30,449 bases of DNA from Leptospirillum sp. GTDB lineage: Bacteria; Nitrospirota; Leptospirillia; Leptospirillales; Leptospirillaceae. The position numbers and the translations under genes are program-made. Positions within the stretch are counted from its first letter, which is position 1. Each line of letters opens with the position of its first letter. Under the pieces are notes generated by a model, which made no database searches, was not told the origin of the DNA, and saw only the letters and a list, made by a program, of their open reading frames with translations. This document shows positions 22,774-30,449 of this stretch, in pieces. The stretch is taken from contig DAHWKF010000113.1 in NCBI GenBank assembly GCA_027343785.1, positions 1 to 30,449 on the forward strand, written 5' to 3'.

Positions 22774-23268
22774 ATGGTTTTAAACAGGCTTCTTTATCTG
22801 ATATACGGATATATTCTGGTCTTCCTTACAGGCGGGACGCTGGTCTTTACCCTTTTTGTGACACCCGTGCTGTTTCGCTCCCTGGGCAAAAACCAGGCGG
22901 GGCATGTGGTCGGAGTCCTCTTTCCTCCCTATTTTCATCTTCTTTTCATTTTCTCCCTGGTGGCCTTATTCCTTCAGGGAGCACGGTACTTTCTGAACAA
23001 GACGACGGGAAAAATATCTTTCATCTCCTGGGGAATCCTCGTGGTCATGACGGGGTATCTGGCGCTCTTCCTGGGCCCCAGAGCCATGTCATCCCGCGCC
23101 GCCTGGTTCGCCCGTCCGGAAGACGCCTCTCTCAAGGCCGCATTCGACTCCCTCCACCAGCAATCGGTGCTCCTGAACGGATTCATCCTCGCAGGTTACC
23201 TCGCCCTGACGCTTTTTCTGCTGACGGAAACCCACTCCACTCCCGCAGGAAGGAGAACAAGCCCCTGA
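22774..23268 (+). CDS. DUF4149-type integral membrane protein
   Basis: A 164-residue protein with four predicted membrane helices (about 7-30, 45-67, 80-100 and 133-154). It shows the family pattern TPVLFRSLGKNQAGHVVGVLFPPYF (residues 30-54: a Pro-bearing first loop, then a G-x-x-x-G-x-L-F-P-x-Y motif). Function of the family is unknown. There is no ribosome site before ATG 22774, but a good promoter sits directly upstream, pointing to a leaderless transcript. The last 86 bases overlap the 3' end of the convergent phosphatase gene. Confidence 0.8.
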   Translation: MVLNRLLYLIYGYILVFLTGGTLVFTLFVTPVLFRSLGKNQAGHVVGVLFPPYFHLLFIFSLVALFLQGARYFLNKTTGKISFISWGILVVMTGYLALFLGPRAMSSRAAWFARPEDASLKAAFDSLHQQSVLLNGFILAGYLALTLFLLTETHSTPAGRRTSP

Positions 23269-23899
23269 CATCCTGAAAAACCCAGTCAGGAGCAAATCGG
23301 GGATTTTCCATCGGATCTCCGAATCCCCAGGTCACACCAATGGTCATCACCCCCGCGCGACGCCCGGCCTCCATATCGATGACGCTGTCGCCAACCAGAA
23401 CAGTCCTGTCTTTCCTGACGCCGAATTTTTCGATCATCCCGATCACCGGAGCGGGATCGGGCTTTCTGAGCTTAAAGGTGTCTCCACCGACAATTTCGCG
23501 AAAAAAATGAACGGCTCCTAATCTGTTGATCAGTTCACGGCAGAGGTCTTCCCGTTTATTGGAAAGGATGACGTGCAAAACGGGAATCTCTTCCAGGATG
23601 TCCTGAACGCCAGGAAAGAAACGCGTCTCGTCCGCGATGTGGTCCCGATAATAATCCAGAAAAATCCCGATAGCCTTTTCCCGTTCCGCGTCCGGGACAT
23701 GTTCCGGTAACGCCCGGTTGACCAGATAGCGCACACCGTTACCGACCATCCGGGCAAAATGGTCGTCGCTGACGGCTTCATAACCCAGGGTCTGAACCGC
23801 TACATTGGTCGCCCGGACGAGATCCCTCCGGGAGTCTACCAACGTTCCGTCGAGATCCCACAGGATCAACCGTTCTTCATTGATATCGGCACGGCTCAT
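23183..23899 (-). CDS. gph: HAD-family phosphatase, probably phosphoglycolate phosphatase
   Basis: A 238-residue HAD subfamily IA enzyme. Motif I is WDLDGTLVDS (nucleophile Asp15, acid Asp17), motif II ILSNKRE, motif III KLRKPDPAP (Lys) and motif IV VGDSVIDMEAGRRAG. The helical cap (about 20-95) is of the Gph type, and phosphoglycolate phosphatase is the best guess; pyrophosphatase PpaX or another small-substrate HAD enzyme cannot be excluded. ATG 23899 overlaps the upstream permease stop as ATGA. It is the last gene of the long operon with gap-pgk-tpiA, where salvage of 2-phosphoglycolate (a strong triosephosphate isomerase inhibitor) makes sense. The C-terminal 28 codons lie over the DUF4149 gene. 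Confidence 0.85.
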   Translation of the reverse strand: MSRADINEERLILWDLDGTLVDSRRDLVRATNVAVQTLGYEAVSDDHFARMVGNGVRYLVNRALPEHVPDAEREKAIGIFLDYYRDHIADETRFFPGVQDILEEIPVLHVILSNKREDLCRELINRLGAVHFFREIVGGDTFKLRKPDPAPVIGMIEKFGVRKDRTVLVGDSVIDMEAGRRAGVMTIGVTWGFGDPMENPRFAPDWVFQDVRGLFSFLREWSGFPSAEKASGRGNLRG

Positions 23900-24930
23900 G
23901 GACGTTTGCCCGCATCATCGGAATTCCGCATCTGATCCCCCAAAAGATTGAATACAATGACGATACTGACGATCACCAGACCCGACAGCAAAAGCCAGGG
24001 GGCCGCCTTCATGGCCGGCAGCGACTGGGACTCCGCCAGAATGTTTCCAAGGCTCGGGTGGGGCTCGGAAACCCCGAGACCCAGGAAAGACAAACCCGCC
24101 TCTCCGACAATGAAAGCCGGGATCGACAGGGTGAGGGCCACCAGCAAATAGTACGACATGTTGGGAAGAATATGCCGGATCCAGATCCCCCACCATGATA
24201 CCCCCACGGATCGCGCCGCCAAAACGAATTCTTCCTCCCGAAGACTTCTGGCCACCCCCCTCACGACACGGGCGAGACCGGCCCATCCGACAAAAGCCAG
24301 GGCGCCGGTCACAATCAATGTCACTTCCATGGTGGAAAGCCCCGGCGGAAAAACCGCCCGGATCCCCATCAGGAGATAGAGAGACGGTATCGCCATGAAT
24401 ATCTCACCGACGCGCATGACCAGCTGGTCCACCCATCCTCCGCTGGTCCCCGCCAGGAGTCCCGCCAGCACACCCACAAAAAAAGAGATCGAAACAGCGG
24501 AAAACGACAGGAGAAATGAAAACCGGACCCCATAGAGGAGGCGGGAAAACAGGTCACGACCGAGCAGGTCAAGCCCCAGCAAGGATATTCTTCCCGGACG
24601 CCCCACACAAAAAAGGTGATGTCGGGCCGAGAACAAACCCATCCAGCGGTATCGTTCCCCCCTGCAGAAAAACCGCACGGGAACCCATTTCCCCGGCACT
24701 CTCCGGAAATGATGGAGGACCGGATCTGCAAGCGTCATGACCGGAACCTCCAATCGTCCCCGATGGACGGAAGGCCACACCGGCGGCATGTAACTGAGGT
24801 CAAAACGGACGCTGTCATAGCGGTAGGGGGCCAGGAACTCGGCAAACAACCCGGAAACAAAAAACACCAACAGGATCGTCAACGGTATCCGGGACCGGCG
24901 GAAAACAACCCCCGTTTTTTTCGTCTTCAT
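23896..24930 (-). CDS. OppC/DppC-type ABC transporter permease
   Basis: A 344-residue inner-membrane permease. An N-terminal helix (15-32) is followed by a long extracytoplasmic insert of about 80 residues, then LGLDLLGRDLFSRLLYG (the usual G-T-D-x-x-G-R-D with Thr replaced by Leu), a block of four or five helices, and the ATPase-contact loop LAARSVGVSWWGIWIRHILPN (EAA-type). GEAGLSFLGLGVSEPHPSLGNIL is a strong DppC/OppC family signature. The long insert recalls the YejE/extended subgroup. The start at ATG 24930 overlaps the oppB-like stop as ATGA, with AGAAGG seven bases upstream. Substrate is probably peptide- or nickel-like, by family only. Confidence 0.92.
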   Translation of the reverse strand: MKTKKTGVVFRRSRIPLTILLVFFVSGLFAEFLAPYRYDSVRFDLSYMPPVWPSVHRGRLEVPVMTLADPVLHHFRRVPGKWVPVRFFCRGERYRWMGLFSARHHLFCVGRPGRISLLGLDLLGRDLFSRLLYGVRFSFLLSFSAVSISFFVGVLAGLLAGTSGGWVDQLVMRVGEIFMAIPSLYLLMGIRAVFPPGLSTMEVTLIVTGALAFVGWAGLARVVRGVARSLREEEFVLAARSVGVSWWGIWIRHILPNMSYYLLVALTLSIPAFIVGEAGLSFLGLGVSEPHPSLGNILAESQSLPAMKAAPWLLLSGLVIVSIVIVFNLLGDQMRNSDDAGKRP

Positions 24931-25901
24931 TTCGAACCTTCTTCCCGGATTCGGGGGTCGAGGAGATAAAGGGCCCCGTCAGCCAGCATGTTGCCCAGAA
25001 GGAGCATGGCAGAACCTGCCAGAATACCGCCCATGACGAGATAAAGGTCTTCCGTCAGTACGGCATGAAGCATGAGCCGTCCCATCCCGGGCCACCCGTA
25101 GACCATTTCCACAAAGGCCGCTCCGGAAAGGAGACCGCCCAGCTCCATGCCGAAAAGGGTGATCAGGGGATTGACGGCGTTTCGGAAGAGATACCGGTAC
25201 CTCAAAATCGAAGGAGACAAACCTCTCGCTCTGGCCGCAGCAAAGAAGGGTTTGCTTTCGGCCTCCATCACGGATGACCGCATCAGCCGATAGAGAACAC
25301 CAAAACTTCCGAGGGCCAGCGTCAGGGCGGGCAGGGTGAGATGGCGCAGGAGATCCAGCCATCCGGCAACGCCTCCGCTTTCGGCTCCCCCGACATTATG
25401 GGCTCCCCCGATCGGAAACCAGCCGGTCGCTCCGGCCAGCAGTACACCGAGAAGGGCGAGAAAAAAAGAGGGGATGGAAATGGAAAGGTAGGAAAACCCG
25501 GTCAGCGTCCGGTCCAGCCATCCGTTCGGCCTCGACGCGCCATAGACAGCAAAAGGCAGCGCCACACCCCACGACAGGCAGACAGCCGAGGCGGTCAGGA
25601 GCAAGGTGAGGGGAATCCGGGACAGAAGCAACTGTACGACGGGAACATGGTAGGAAAACGAGTACCCGAGATTCCCCCTGAACAGGGCCCCGATCCAGTC
25701 CAGAAACTGGACATAGAAAGGTTTGTCCAGACCATACAGAACGTTCAGTCTCCGGATGATTTCGGGGGAAACCTGGGGGTTCATCGCCATCTGGGAGAGG
25801 AAGTTTCCGGGAGCCATGTGGATCAGGAGAAAAGACAGAAAAAGGATACCCAGGAGAACAACGGCGAGATGAAGAAGTCGCGTCAGGATTTTCCGGATCA
25901 T
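24927..25901 (-). CDS. OppB/DppB-type ABC transporter permease
   Basis: A 324-residue permease with six helices. The N-terminal signature is present: VLLGILFLSFLLIHMAPG, then LYGLDKPFYVQFLDWI and FRGNLGYSFSYHVPVVQLLLSRIP. The EAA-type loop is AAARARGLSPSILRYRYLFRNAVNPLI, and the C-terminal SGAAFVEMVYGWPGMGRLM is diagnostic of OppB/DppB. ATG 25901 overlaps the binding-protein stop as ATGA. The partner is the next gene, and the substrate-binding lipoprotein precedes it. No ATP-binding subunit is encoded in the window. Confidence 0.93.
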   Translation of the reverse strand: MIRKILTRLLHLAVVLLGILFLSFLLIHMAPGNFLSQMAMNPQVSPEIIRRLNVLYGLDKPFYVQFLDWIGALFRGNLGYSFSYHVPVVQLLLSRIPLTLLLTASAVCLSWGVALPFAVYGASRPNGWLDRTLTGFSYLSISIPSFFLALLGVLLAGATGWFPIGGAHNVGGAESGGVAGWLDLLRHLTLPALTLALGSFGVLYRLMRSSVMEAESKPFFAAARARGLSPSILRYRYLFRNAVNPLITLFGMELGGLLSGAAFVEMVYGWPGMGRLMLHAVLTEDLYLVMGGILAGSAMLLLGNMLADGALYLLDPRIREEGSK

Positions 25902-27634
25902 GATGGGGCCAGCACCGCCTTCTGGAACACCTGGCTGATGTGGGGAACCACCCCGCCCAGCGGCGTCGGGCGGATTCCCCCCAGGGTGTCGCGCACGGCG
26001 GTGATCTGGTCGGGGGTCACCAGATCGATCAGCGGAACCTCGTGGTGGGCGATCACCTGCCACTGGTCGTATATTTTTTTACGCGCCACAGGATCGAGCG
26101 TCGTGTCCCCCAAGTCGAACAGCCGGTCCACTTCGGCTTCCCATGGCTGATCGGGCCTGGGTTCCCTCGGATTCCAGAGATGCAGAAACCCCGACGATTT
26201 CCAGACGGAGGCGTCGCCGTGCGGATCGATGACCCCGGTCAGCCCGAAAAGAAGCATCTCCCACTGGAAACTCGTCATGACCATGGTCGCCAGCATATTG
26301 AACTGGAGGGGGACGATCCGGACCTTGATCCCCACATCTTTCAGGTTGGCCTGGATGATCTGGGCCATCTGGATGCGCTCTGGGCTTTCAGTATTGGTCA
26401 GAAGGATCACAAGAACCCGATGGCCTTCGTCGTCGAAAAGACGCCCCCGATTGTAACGAAACCCGGCCCGGACAAAACAGGAACGGGCTTTCTCGGGATC
26501 GTACGGAAAAGGATGGAGATGGTCGTTGAAAAAAGCCTTGACGGCTCTCGGGACGGGACCCGCGATGGGCTCTCCCATTCCGTTCAGGACGATATTGATC
26601 AGGGCCGTCCTGTCGATGGAGAGCGCCACCCCCTTGCGGAAGAGCCTGTTTCTGAACCAGCGGATTTTCCACGCCGGAAGAGGAGCCCGAGGGTTCTGGT
26701 TGAACGTTACAAAAGACTCGGAAAGCGACGGCCCGCGGACAAGAAGCCGGAAAGCCTCCTTCTTCTGGACGGGTTTCAGGACGGCCATCTGTTGTGGAGA
26801 GACCCCGTACAGGTCCGTCTTTCCGGTCATGAACCGGATCAAGGTGCTCGTGTCGTTCGGAACGATCCGCAGAATGAGCCGGGACAGGCAAGGCATCGGA
26901 CAGCCCGGAGACGGTTTCAGCCCCACGGGAGGACGGTAATGGGGGTTTGCCGACAATACGACGAGTTGTCCCGGAAGGTATTTTTTGAGAACGAAAGGAC
27001 CTGTTCCGACGATATGTGACAGATCTTCCCGAACAGACCACGACTGGTTGAACCGGCCCTTTTTCACGACAGGCTCGAGGATGTGCCGTGGAAGAATTTC
27101 CACCCCCATTGTCTCCAGCAGGGGGGCAAAAGGACGGGCGGTTTTGACAATAACGGTATCCCTTCCCCTCCGCTCCACGATGAAGGGTTTTCCATCCACC
27201 ATCAGCTCCGACCGGATGGCCGTCGCCACCGCCGGGTTGTAATAGATTTCGCGGAACGTAAAAACAACATCCCTGGCGTCAAACGGAACCCCGTCCGACC
27301 AGACGAGACCGGACTGAAGATGAAAGACCACCTTGCGTCCGTCCTTGCTGACTTTCCAGTCCCGGGCCAGGTCCGGTTTGATCTTCCCGCTGACCGGTGA
27401 CTGTCTGGTCAACCCGCGGAACAAATAGCCAAGAATCTGTGTACTCGTTGTTTCTGTCGCCAGCGCCGGATTGAAGGTCTTCGGATCCGAAACAACATCC
27501 AGCACCATCATTCCCCCGACGGGGGAAGCGCGGGGAACGACTTTCCAGGATGCATGACCGGAACCCTGGCACCCACCCGAAACAAGAACCATAAGGGATA
27601 GGCCCAGGAAAAAAAACCTCCGACGCCGGCCCAC
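25898..27634 (-). CDS. Family 5 extracellular solute-binding lipoprotein (peptide/nickel type)
   Basis: A 578-residue binding protein. The signal is MGRRRRFFFLGLSLMVLVSG with Cys22 in V-S-G-G-C, so a membrane-anchored lipoprotein is likely. The mature part has the SBP_bac_5 features: DPKTFNPALATETTSTQILG, the WKVSKDGRKVVFHLQSGLVWSDG signature with DARDVVFTF, DLSHIVGTGPFVLKKY, and FNQNPRAPLPAWKIRWFRNRLFRKGVALSIDR for the second lobe. The start is GTG 27634, two bases after the secG stop; the open frame above it overlaps secG entirely. No strong ribosome site is seen, so it relies on coupling. Ligand is unknown; peptides or a small cation complex are family possibilities. Confidence 0.92.
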   Translation of the reverse strand: MGRRRRFFFLGLSLMVLVSGGCQGSGHASWKVVPRASPVGGMMVLDVVSDPKTFNPALATETTSTQILGYLFRGLTRQSPVSGKIKPDLARDWKVSKDGRKVVFHLQSGLVWSDGVPFDARDVVFTFREIYYNPAVATAIRSELMVDGKPFIVERRGRDTVIVKTARPFAPLLETMGVEILPRHILEPVVKKGRFNQSWSVREDLSHIVGTGPFVLKKYLPGQLVVLSANPHYRPPVGLKPSPGCPMPCLSRLILRIVPNDTSTLIRFMTGKTDLYGVSPQQMAVLKPVQKKEAFRLLVRGPSLSESFVTFNQNPRAPLPAWKIRWFRNRLFRKGVALSIDRTALINIVLNGMGEPIAGPVPRAVKAFFNDHLHPFPYDPEKARSCFVRAGFRYNRGRLFDDEGHRVLVILLTNTESPERIQMAQIIQANLKDVGIKVRIVPLQFNMLATMVMTSFQWEMLLFGLTGVIDPHGDASVWKSSGFLHLWNPREPRPDQPWEAEVDRLFDLGDTTLDPVARKKIYDQWQVIAHHEVPLIDLVTPDQITAVRDTLGGIRPTPLGGVVPHISQVFQKAVLAPS

Positions 27635-27636
27635 AA

Positions 27637-27942
27637 TCAGGGGGTCTTTGTTTTCGGGGGGGCGGCGGCGGGCAGAGACTTGATGGGAGCGTTCAGGAGG
27701 AGGGAGGGGCCGACAGGACTCTGCCGGATCAGTGACAACGACAGGGACGTCACCATAAAAAGAGTTGCCAGAACCACGGTCACCTTGCTCAAAAACGACG
27801 AAGCCCCGCGGGCGCCGAAAAGCGACTGGCTGGATCCCCCCAGCATGACCCCCGTATCCGCTCCCTTTCCGGATTGCAGGAGGACGGCCCCGATGATCAG
27901 GACGCAGGTCAGGACATGTATGATTGTGATCAATGTGGTCAT
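27637..27942 (-). CDS. secG: Preprotein translocase subunit SecG
   Basis: A 101-residue protein with two membrane helices (about 4-22 and 50-70). Between them is the SecG core LLQSGKGADTGVMLGGSSQS with LFGARGASSFLSKVT. The C-terminal tail is Pro/Ala/Lys-rich and typical. It sits after tpiA, a common arrangement in bacteria (tpiA-secG). AAGGAG ten bases upstream supports ATG 27942; ATG 27949 is too close to that site. SecG assists SecYE in protein export. Confidence 0.95.
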   Translation of the reverse strand: MTTLITIIHVLTCVLIIGAVLLQSGKGADTGVMLGGSSQSLFGARGASSFLSKVTVVLATLFMVTSLSLSLIRQSPVGPSLLLNAPIKSLPAAAPPKTKTP

Positions 27943-27986
27943 GAGGCATTCACTCCTTCAGGGAAATCAGCATCGTTCAATCGATA

Positions 27987-28745
27987 TCAGCGCAGGGCCT
28001 TCACCGAATCCAGAAAAACGTCCGGATCCAGCCACGCGCCACCTACCAGAAAACCGGAAAGCTCTTTCAGTCCGGATAACAAACCGATATTGTCCAGGTT
28101 GACCGATCCCCCATACAGGAACCGGGGGAGTTCAGGCCAGGGGAAACCCTCCGAAACGGCGGAAAGAACATTCCGGATATCATCCGGAGAGGCATTGATG
28201 CCCGAACCGATCGCCCATACCGGCTCATACGCGAGAAAGACAGGCGTGTCGTTCCCATTTTTCCGGGCGCCCGCGACTTCATCCGCCACGCAAGTCAGCT
28301 GTTGCCGGAGAACCGAAAGGGTGGCTCCTGCATTCCGCTCCTCGAGCGACTCCCCGAAGCAGACGACGGGAATGGCGCCGGCATTCAGACAAAGCCCCGT
28401 CTTGATGGTCACACCGGCATCCGTTTCCCCGAAGTAACGCCGTCTTTCGGAATGACCCAGGATGGAACCCGTCGCGCCCGCGTCCTGGATGTTCCGGACA
28501 CCGACCTCTCCCGTAAAAGCCCCTTCCGTTCGCGTCGAAACGTCCTGGGCGAACACCTTCACCGGAAGATGCCGGCGACGCACCTCTTCCGCAACAAAAT
28601 CCAGGTAGACGTGGGTCGGCGCAAGGGCGACTTCCAGAGTTGACCCTTCAAGAATTCCGGACAAGCCATTCTGGTCGAGGACCGACAGGTATTCCCCGAT
28701 CCGGTCCCGGGTCATGTTCATTTTCCAGTTTGCCACAAGAAACAT
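27987..28745 (-). CDS. tpiA: Triosephosphate isomerase
   Basis: Interconverts dihydroxyacetone phosphate and glyceraldehyde 3-phosphate. The 252-residue product has all the active-site parts: NWKMN (Asn6, Lys8), GHSERR (His98), AYEPVWAIGSG (Glu174 and loop 6) and the phosphate-binding end YGGSVNLDN. Length is standard. It starts at ATG 28745 just after a G-rich stretch, 22 bases behind pgk and 44 bases before secG. Confidence 0.97.
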   Translation of the reverse strand: MFLVANWKMNMTRDRIGEYLSVLDQNGLSGILEGSTLEVALAPTHVYLDFVAEEVRRRHLPVKVFAQDVSTRTEGAFTGEVGVRNIQDAGATGSILGHSERRRYFGETDAGVTIKTGLCLNAGAIPVVCFGESLEERNAGATLSVLRQQLTCVADEVAGARKNGNDTPVFLAYEPVWAIGSGINASPDDIRNVLSAVSEGFPWPELPRFLYGGSVNLDNIGLLSGLKELSGFLVGGAWLDPDVFLDSVKALR

Positions 28746-28767
28746 CCCGCCCCCGGAATTCAGCAGA

Positions 28768-29967
28768 TCAGTGGTCGTTGTCGGGAATCGCCTTCAGACC
28801 CGGAAGCTCCTTCCCTTCCAGCAATTCCAGTGCGGCTCCCCCTCCTGTGGAGATAAACGTCATGTTGTCCGCCTCTCCGGCACGGTAAACCGCCAGCGCC
28901 GTGTCACCGCCTCCGACGATCGTCAGGGCGTAGGAATTGGCGACCGCATGGGCCATGGCAAAGGTCCCTCGCGAATAGGCGTCGATTTCGAAAACACCCA
29001 TGGGTCCGTTCCACAGGATGGTCTTGGCATTGTCCAGGACCTCGGAAAACAGCCGGACCGAAGCGGGACCAATATCAAGTCCGGTCCACCCCTTCGGGAT
29101 TTCCTGGTAGGGAACGATTTTTGTCGGGGCCGAAGGCTCGCGGCTTTCCGCCACGATACAGTCGACGGGAAGATACAGCTTGAATCCGCCCTTTCGGGAT
29201 TTTTCGAGCATTTCCAGAGGTATGTGGAGCAGATTGTCCTCGACCAGGGAGTCGCCGATTTCAAACCCCATCGCCTTGTAGAATGTAAAAGCCATTCCGC
29301 CGCCGATGATGATCTTGTCCACCTTCTCCTGCAGGTTCGCGATGACCCCCAGCTTTCCGGAAACCTTCCCGCCGCCGAGCACAGCCACAAAAGGACGGGT
29401 GGGACTGGAAACGGCCCCCTGGAGATAGGTGACTTCCTTTTTCATCAGGAATCCGATGGCGACCGTCTTGACCAGGGACGGGAGTCCGACCACAGACGCG
29501 TGGGCCCTGTGGGCCGTCCCGAAAGCGTCGTTGACATAGACGTCGCACAAGCGAGAAAGCTGGCGGGAAAACTCCGGATCGTTGGACTCCTCCCCCGGAG
29601 CAAAACGCAGATTTTCCAGGAGGATTACGTCGCCCGGCTCCATTTTGTCGACTTCCCGTTCAACCTTTGGACCCACCACCTGATCCGAGAAACGGATATC
29701 CTTGTTCAACAGGCGGGACAGCCGTTTGGCGACCGGCGCCATGCTGTATTTCGGGTCGACTTTTCCCTTGGGTCGCCCCAGATGGGAACCGATGATGACC
29801 CTGGCTCCCTCGTCGATCAGGTAGTTGATGGTGGGAAGGGACAGCCGTATTCTTCGGTCGTCCGTGATATGCAGGTCGCCATCCAGGGGAACATTAAAAT
29901 CCGCCCTCACAAAAACCCTTTTTCCATGGACATCGATTTCGTCGACCGAAACCTTGGACGGGATCAT
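28768..29967 (-). CDS. pgk: Phosphoglycerate kinase
   Basis: A 399-residue two-domain kinase. The N-terminal substrate domain has VFVRADFNVPLDG (18-30), the SHLGRPKG basic patch (61-68) and LLENLRFAPGEE. The nucleotide domain has VLGGGKVSGKLGVI, the GPMGVFE motif and GGGDTALA. ATG 29967 overlaps the gap stop as ATGA and has GGAG five bases upstream; the open frame above overlaps gap. The usual gap-pgk-tpiA order supports an operon. Confidence 0.97.
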   Translation of the reverse strand: MIPSKVSVDEIDVHGKRVFVRADFNVPLDGDLHITDDRRIRLSLPTINYLIDEGARVIIGSHLGRPKGKVDPKYSMAPVAKRLSRLLNKDIRFSDQVVGPKVEREVDKMEPGDVILLENLRFAPGEESNDPEFSRQLSRLCDVYVNDAFGTAHRAHASVVGLPSLVKTVAIGFLMKKEVTYLQGAVSSPTRPFVAVLGGGKVSGKLGVIANLQEKVDKIIIGGGMAFTFYKAMGFEIGDSLVEDNLLHIPLEMLEKSRKGGFKLYLPVDCIVAESREPSAPTKIVPYQEIPKGWTGLDIGPASVRLFSEVLDNAKTILWNGPMGVFEIDAYSRGTFAMAHAVANSYALTIVGGGDTALAVYRAGEADNMTFISTGGGAALELLEGKELPGLKAIPDNDH

Positions 29968-30449
29968 AGGCGCTCCGCGATAAATCTGACCAGATCGCGC
30001 ACACGACAGGAGTATCCCCATTCGTTGTCATACCAGGCCAGAACCTTGACGAATCGTTTGTCCATGACCCGTGTTGAAAGGCCATCCACGATACTTGAGT
30101 GGGGGTTTCCCCGAAAATCGGACGAGACGAGCGGGAGGTCCGTAAAAGCCAGGATCCCGGCCATGGAGGTCGATGAGGCCTCCCGGAAAAGGGCGTTGAC
30201 CTCTTCGGCGGACACGTCTTTCCCGACAACACAGGTCAGATCGTTCAGGGAAACATCGGGTGTCGGGACCCGGATCGACATTCCGTCCAGTCGCCCCTTG
30301 AGTTCCGGCAAAACCAGACCGATGGCGCGGGCGGCGCCGGTAGTGGTAGGGATCATTGACATACCGGCGGCCCGGGCCCGGCGGAGATCCTTGTGCGGAA
30401 GATCAAGCAGCCTCTGGTCGTTCGTGTAGGAATGGACGGTCGTCATGAA
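29964..30449 (-). CDS. gap: Glyceraldehyde-3-phosphate dehydrogenase, C-terminal part (runs off right edge)
   Basis: The last 161 codons of a type I GAPDH; the NAD-binding half and the catalytic Cys lie beyond the window. It begins FMTTVHSYTNDQ, holding the catalytic His partner. It continues with MIPTTTGAARAIGLVLPEL, the phosphate-binding segment GMSIRVPTPDVSL, DFRGNPHSSIVD and the hallmark VLAWYDNEWGYSCRVRDLV. The stop overlaps the pgk start as ATGA. No frameshift is seen. Confidence 0.97.
   Translation of the reverse strand, partial: FMTTVHSYTNDQRLLDLPHKDLRRARAAGMSMIPTTTGAARAIGLVLPELKGRLDGMSIRVPTPDVSLNDLTCVVGKDVSAEEVNALFREASSTSMAGILAFTDLPLVSSDFRGNPHSSIVDGLSTRVMDKRFVKVLAWYDNEWGYSCRVRDLVRFIAERL

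Noticed and set aside
28714..30429. A 571-codon plus-strand open frame antisense to pgk and gap
   Set aside because: Both opposite genes are unmistakable and the frame shows no recognisable domain; long antisense frames are expected in G+C-rich genes.
1..30449. CRISPR array, insertion sequence, prophage or integron
   Set aside because: No regularly spaced repeats, transposase, integrase or terminal inverted repeats were seen anywhere in the window.

Overview
The window looks like the chromosome of a Gram-negative, moderately high-G+C bacterium. Evidence for a Gram-negative envelope: several lipoprotein signals, a Spy/CpxP-like periplasmic protein and an LpoB-like lipoprotein. The gene mix (a one-operon F1Fo ATP synthase led by an AtpZ/AtpI-type gene, a secreted PQQ-type beta-propeller, a Met/His-rich periplasmic protein next to a two-component system, gap-pgk-tpiA-secG) would suit a Leptospirillum-like member of the Nitrospirota. 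That assignment is an inference from gene content, not from any marker I could check. No IS element, prophage, CRISPR array or rRNA was seen. The window is mostly housekeeping, with a few unusual fusions and neighbourhoods.

Layout, left to right. 1-1643 (-): thiG, a ThiE/TenI-family gene and the start of a secreted protein running off the left edge. 1901-4718 (+): acetyl-CoA synthetase, then a glyoxalase-I-like domain fused to five 26-residue helical repeats. 4736-7994 (-): a CHAD-domain protein, an MFS transporter and a dienelactone hydrolase-like protein. 8435-9904 (-): a secreted beta-propeller protein. 10012-13434 (-): an LpoB-like lipoprotein, OmpR-family regulator, histidine kinase and Met/His-rich Spy-like protein, closed by a strong terminator; this resembles an envelope-stress (Cpx-type) module. 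13568-13644 (-): tRNA-Pro(UGG). 13832-15678 (+): an unrecognised lipoprotein coupled to an XRE-type HTH/metallo-beta-lactamase fusion.

15719-22390 (-): the complete ATP synthase operon in the order atpZ/I-B-E-F-H-A-G-D-C. 22774-23268 (+): a DUF4149-type membrane protein, probably from a leaderless mRNA, overlapping tail-to-tail the last gene of the next operon. 23183-30449 (-): one tightly packed operon gap(partial)-pgk-tpiA-secG-substrate-binding lipoprotein-oppB-like-oppC-like-phosphoglycolate phosphatase. The last four genes and the gap/pgk junction are linked by 4-base ATGA overlaps or a 2-base gap. The transporter part has no ATPase gene in the window.

Functionally, the window joins energy conversion (ATP synthase), triose-phosphate metabolism with 2-phosphoglycolate salvage, acetate activation, part of thiazole/thiamine synthesis, and envelope maintenance and stress sensing.
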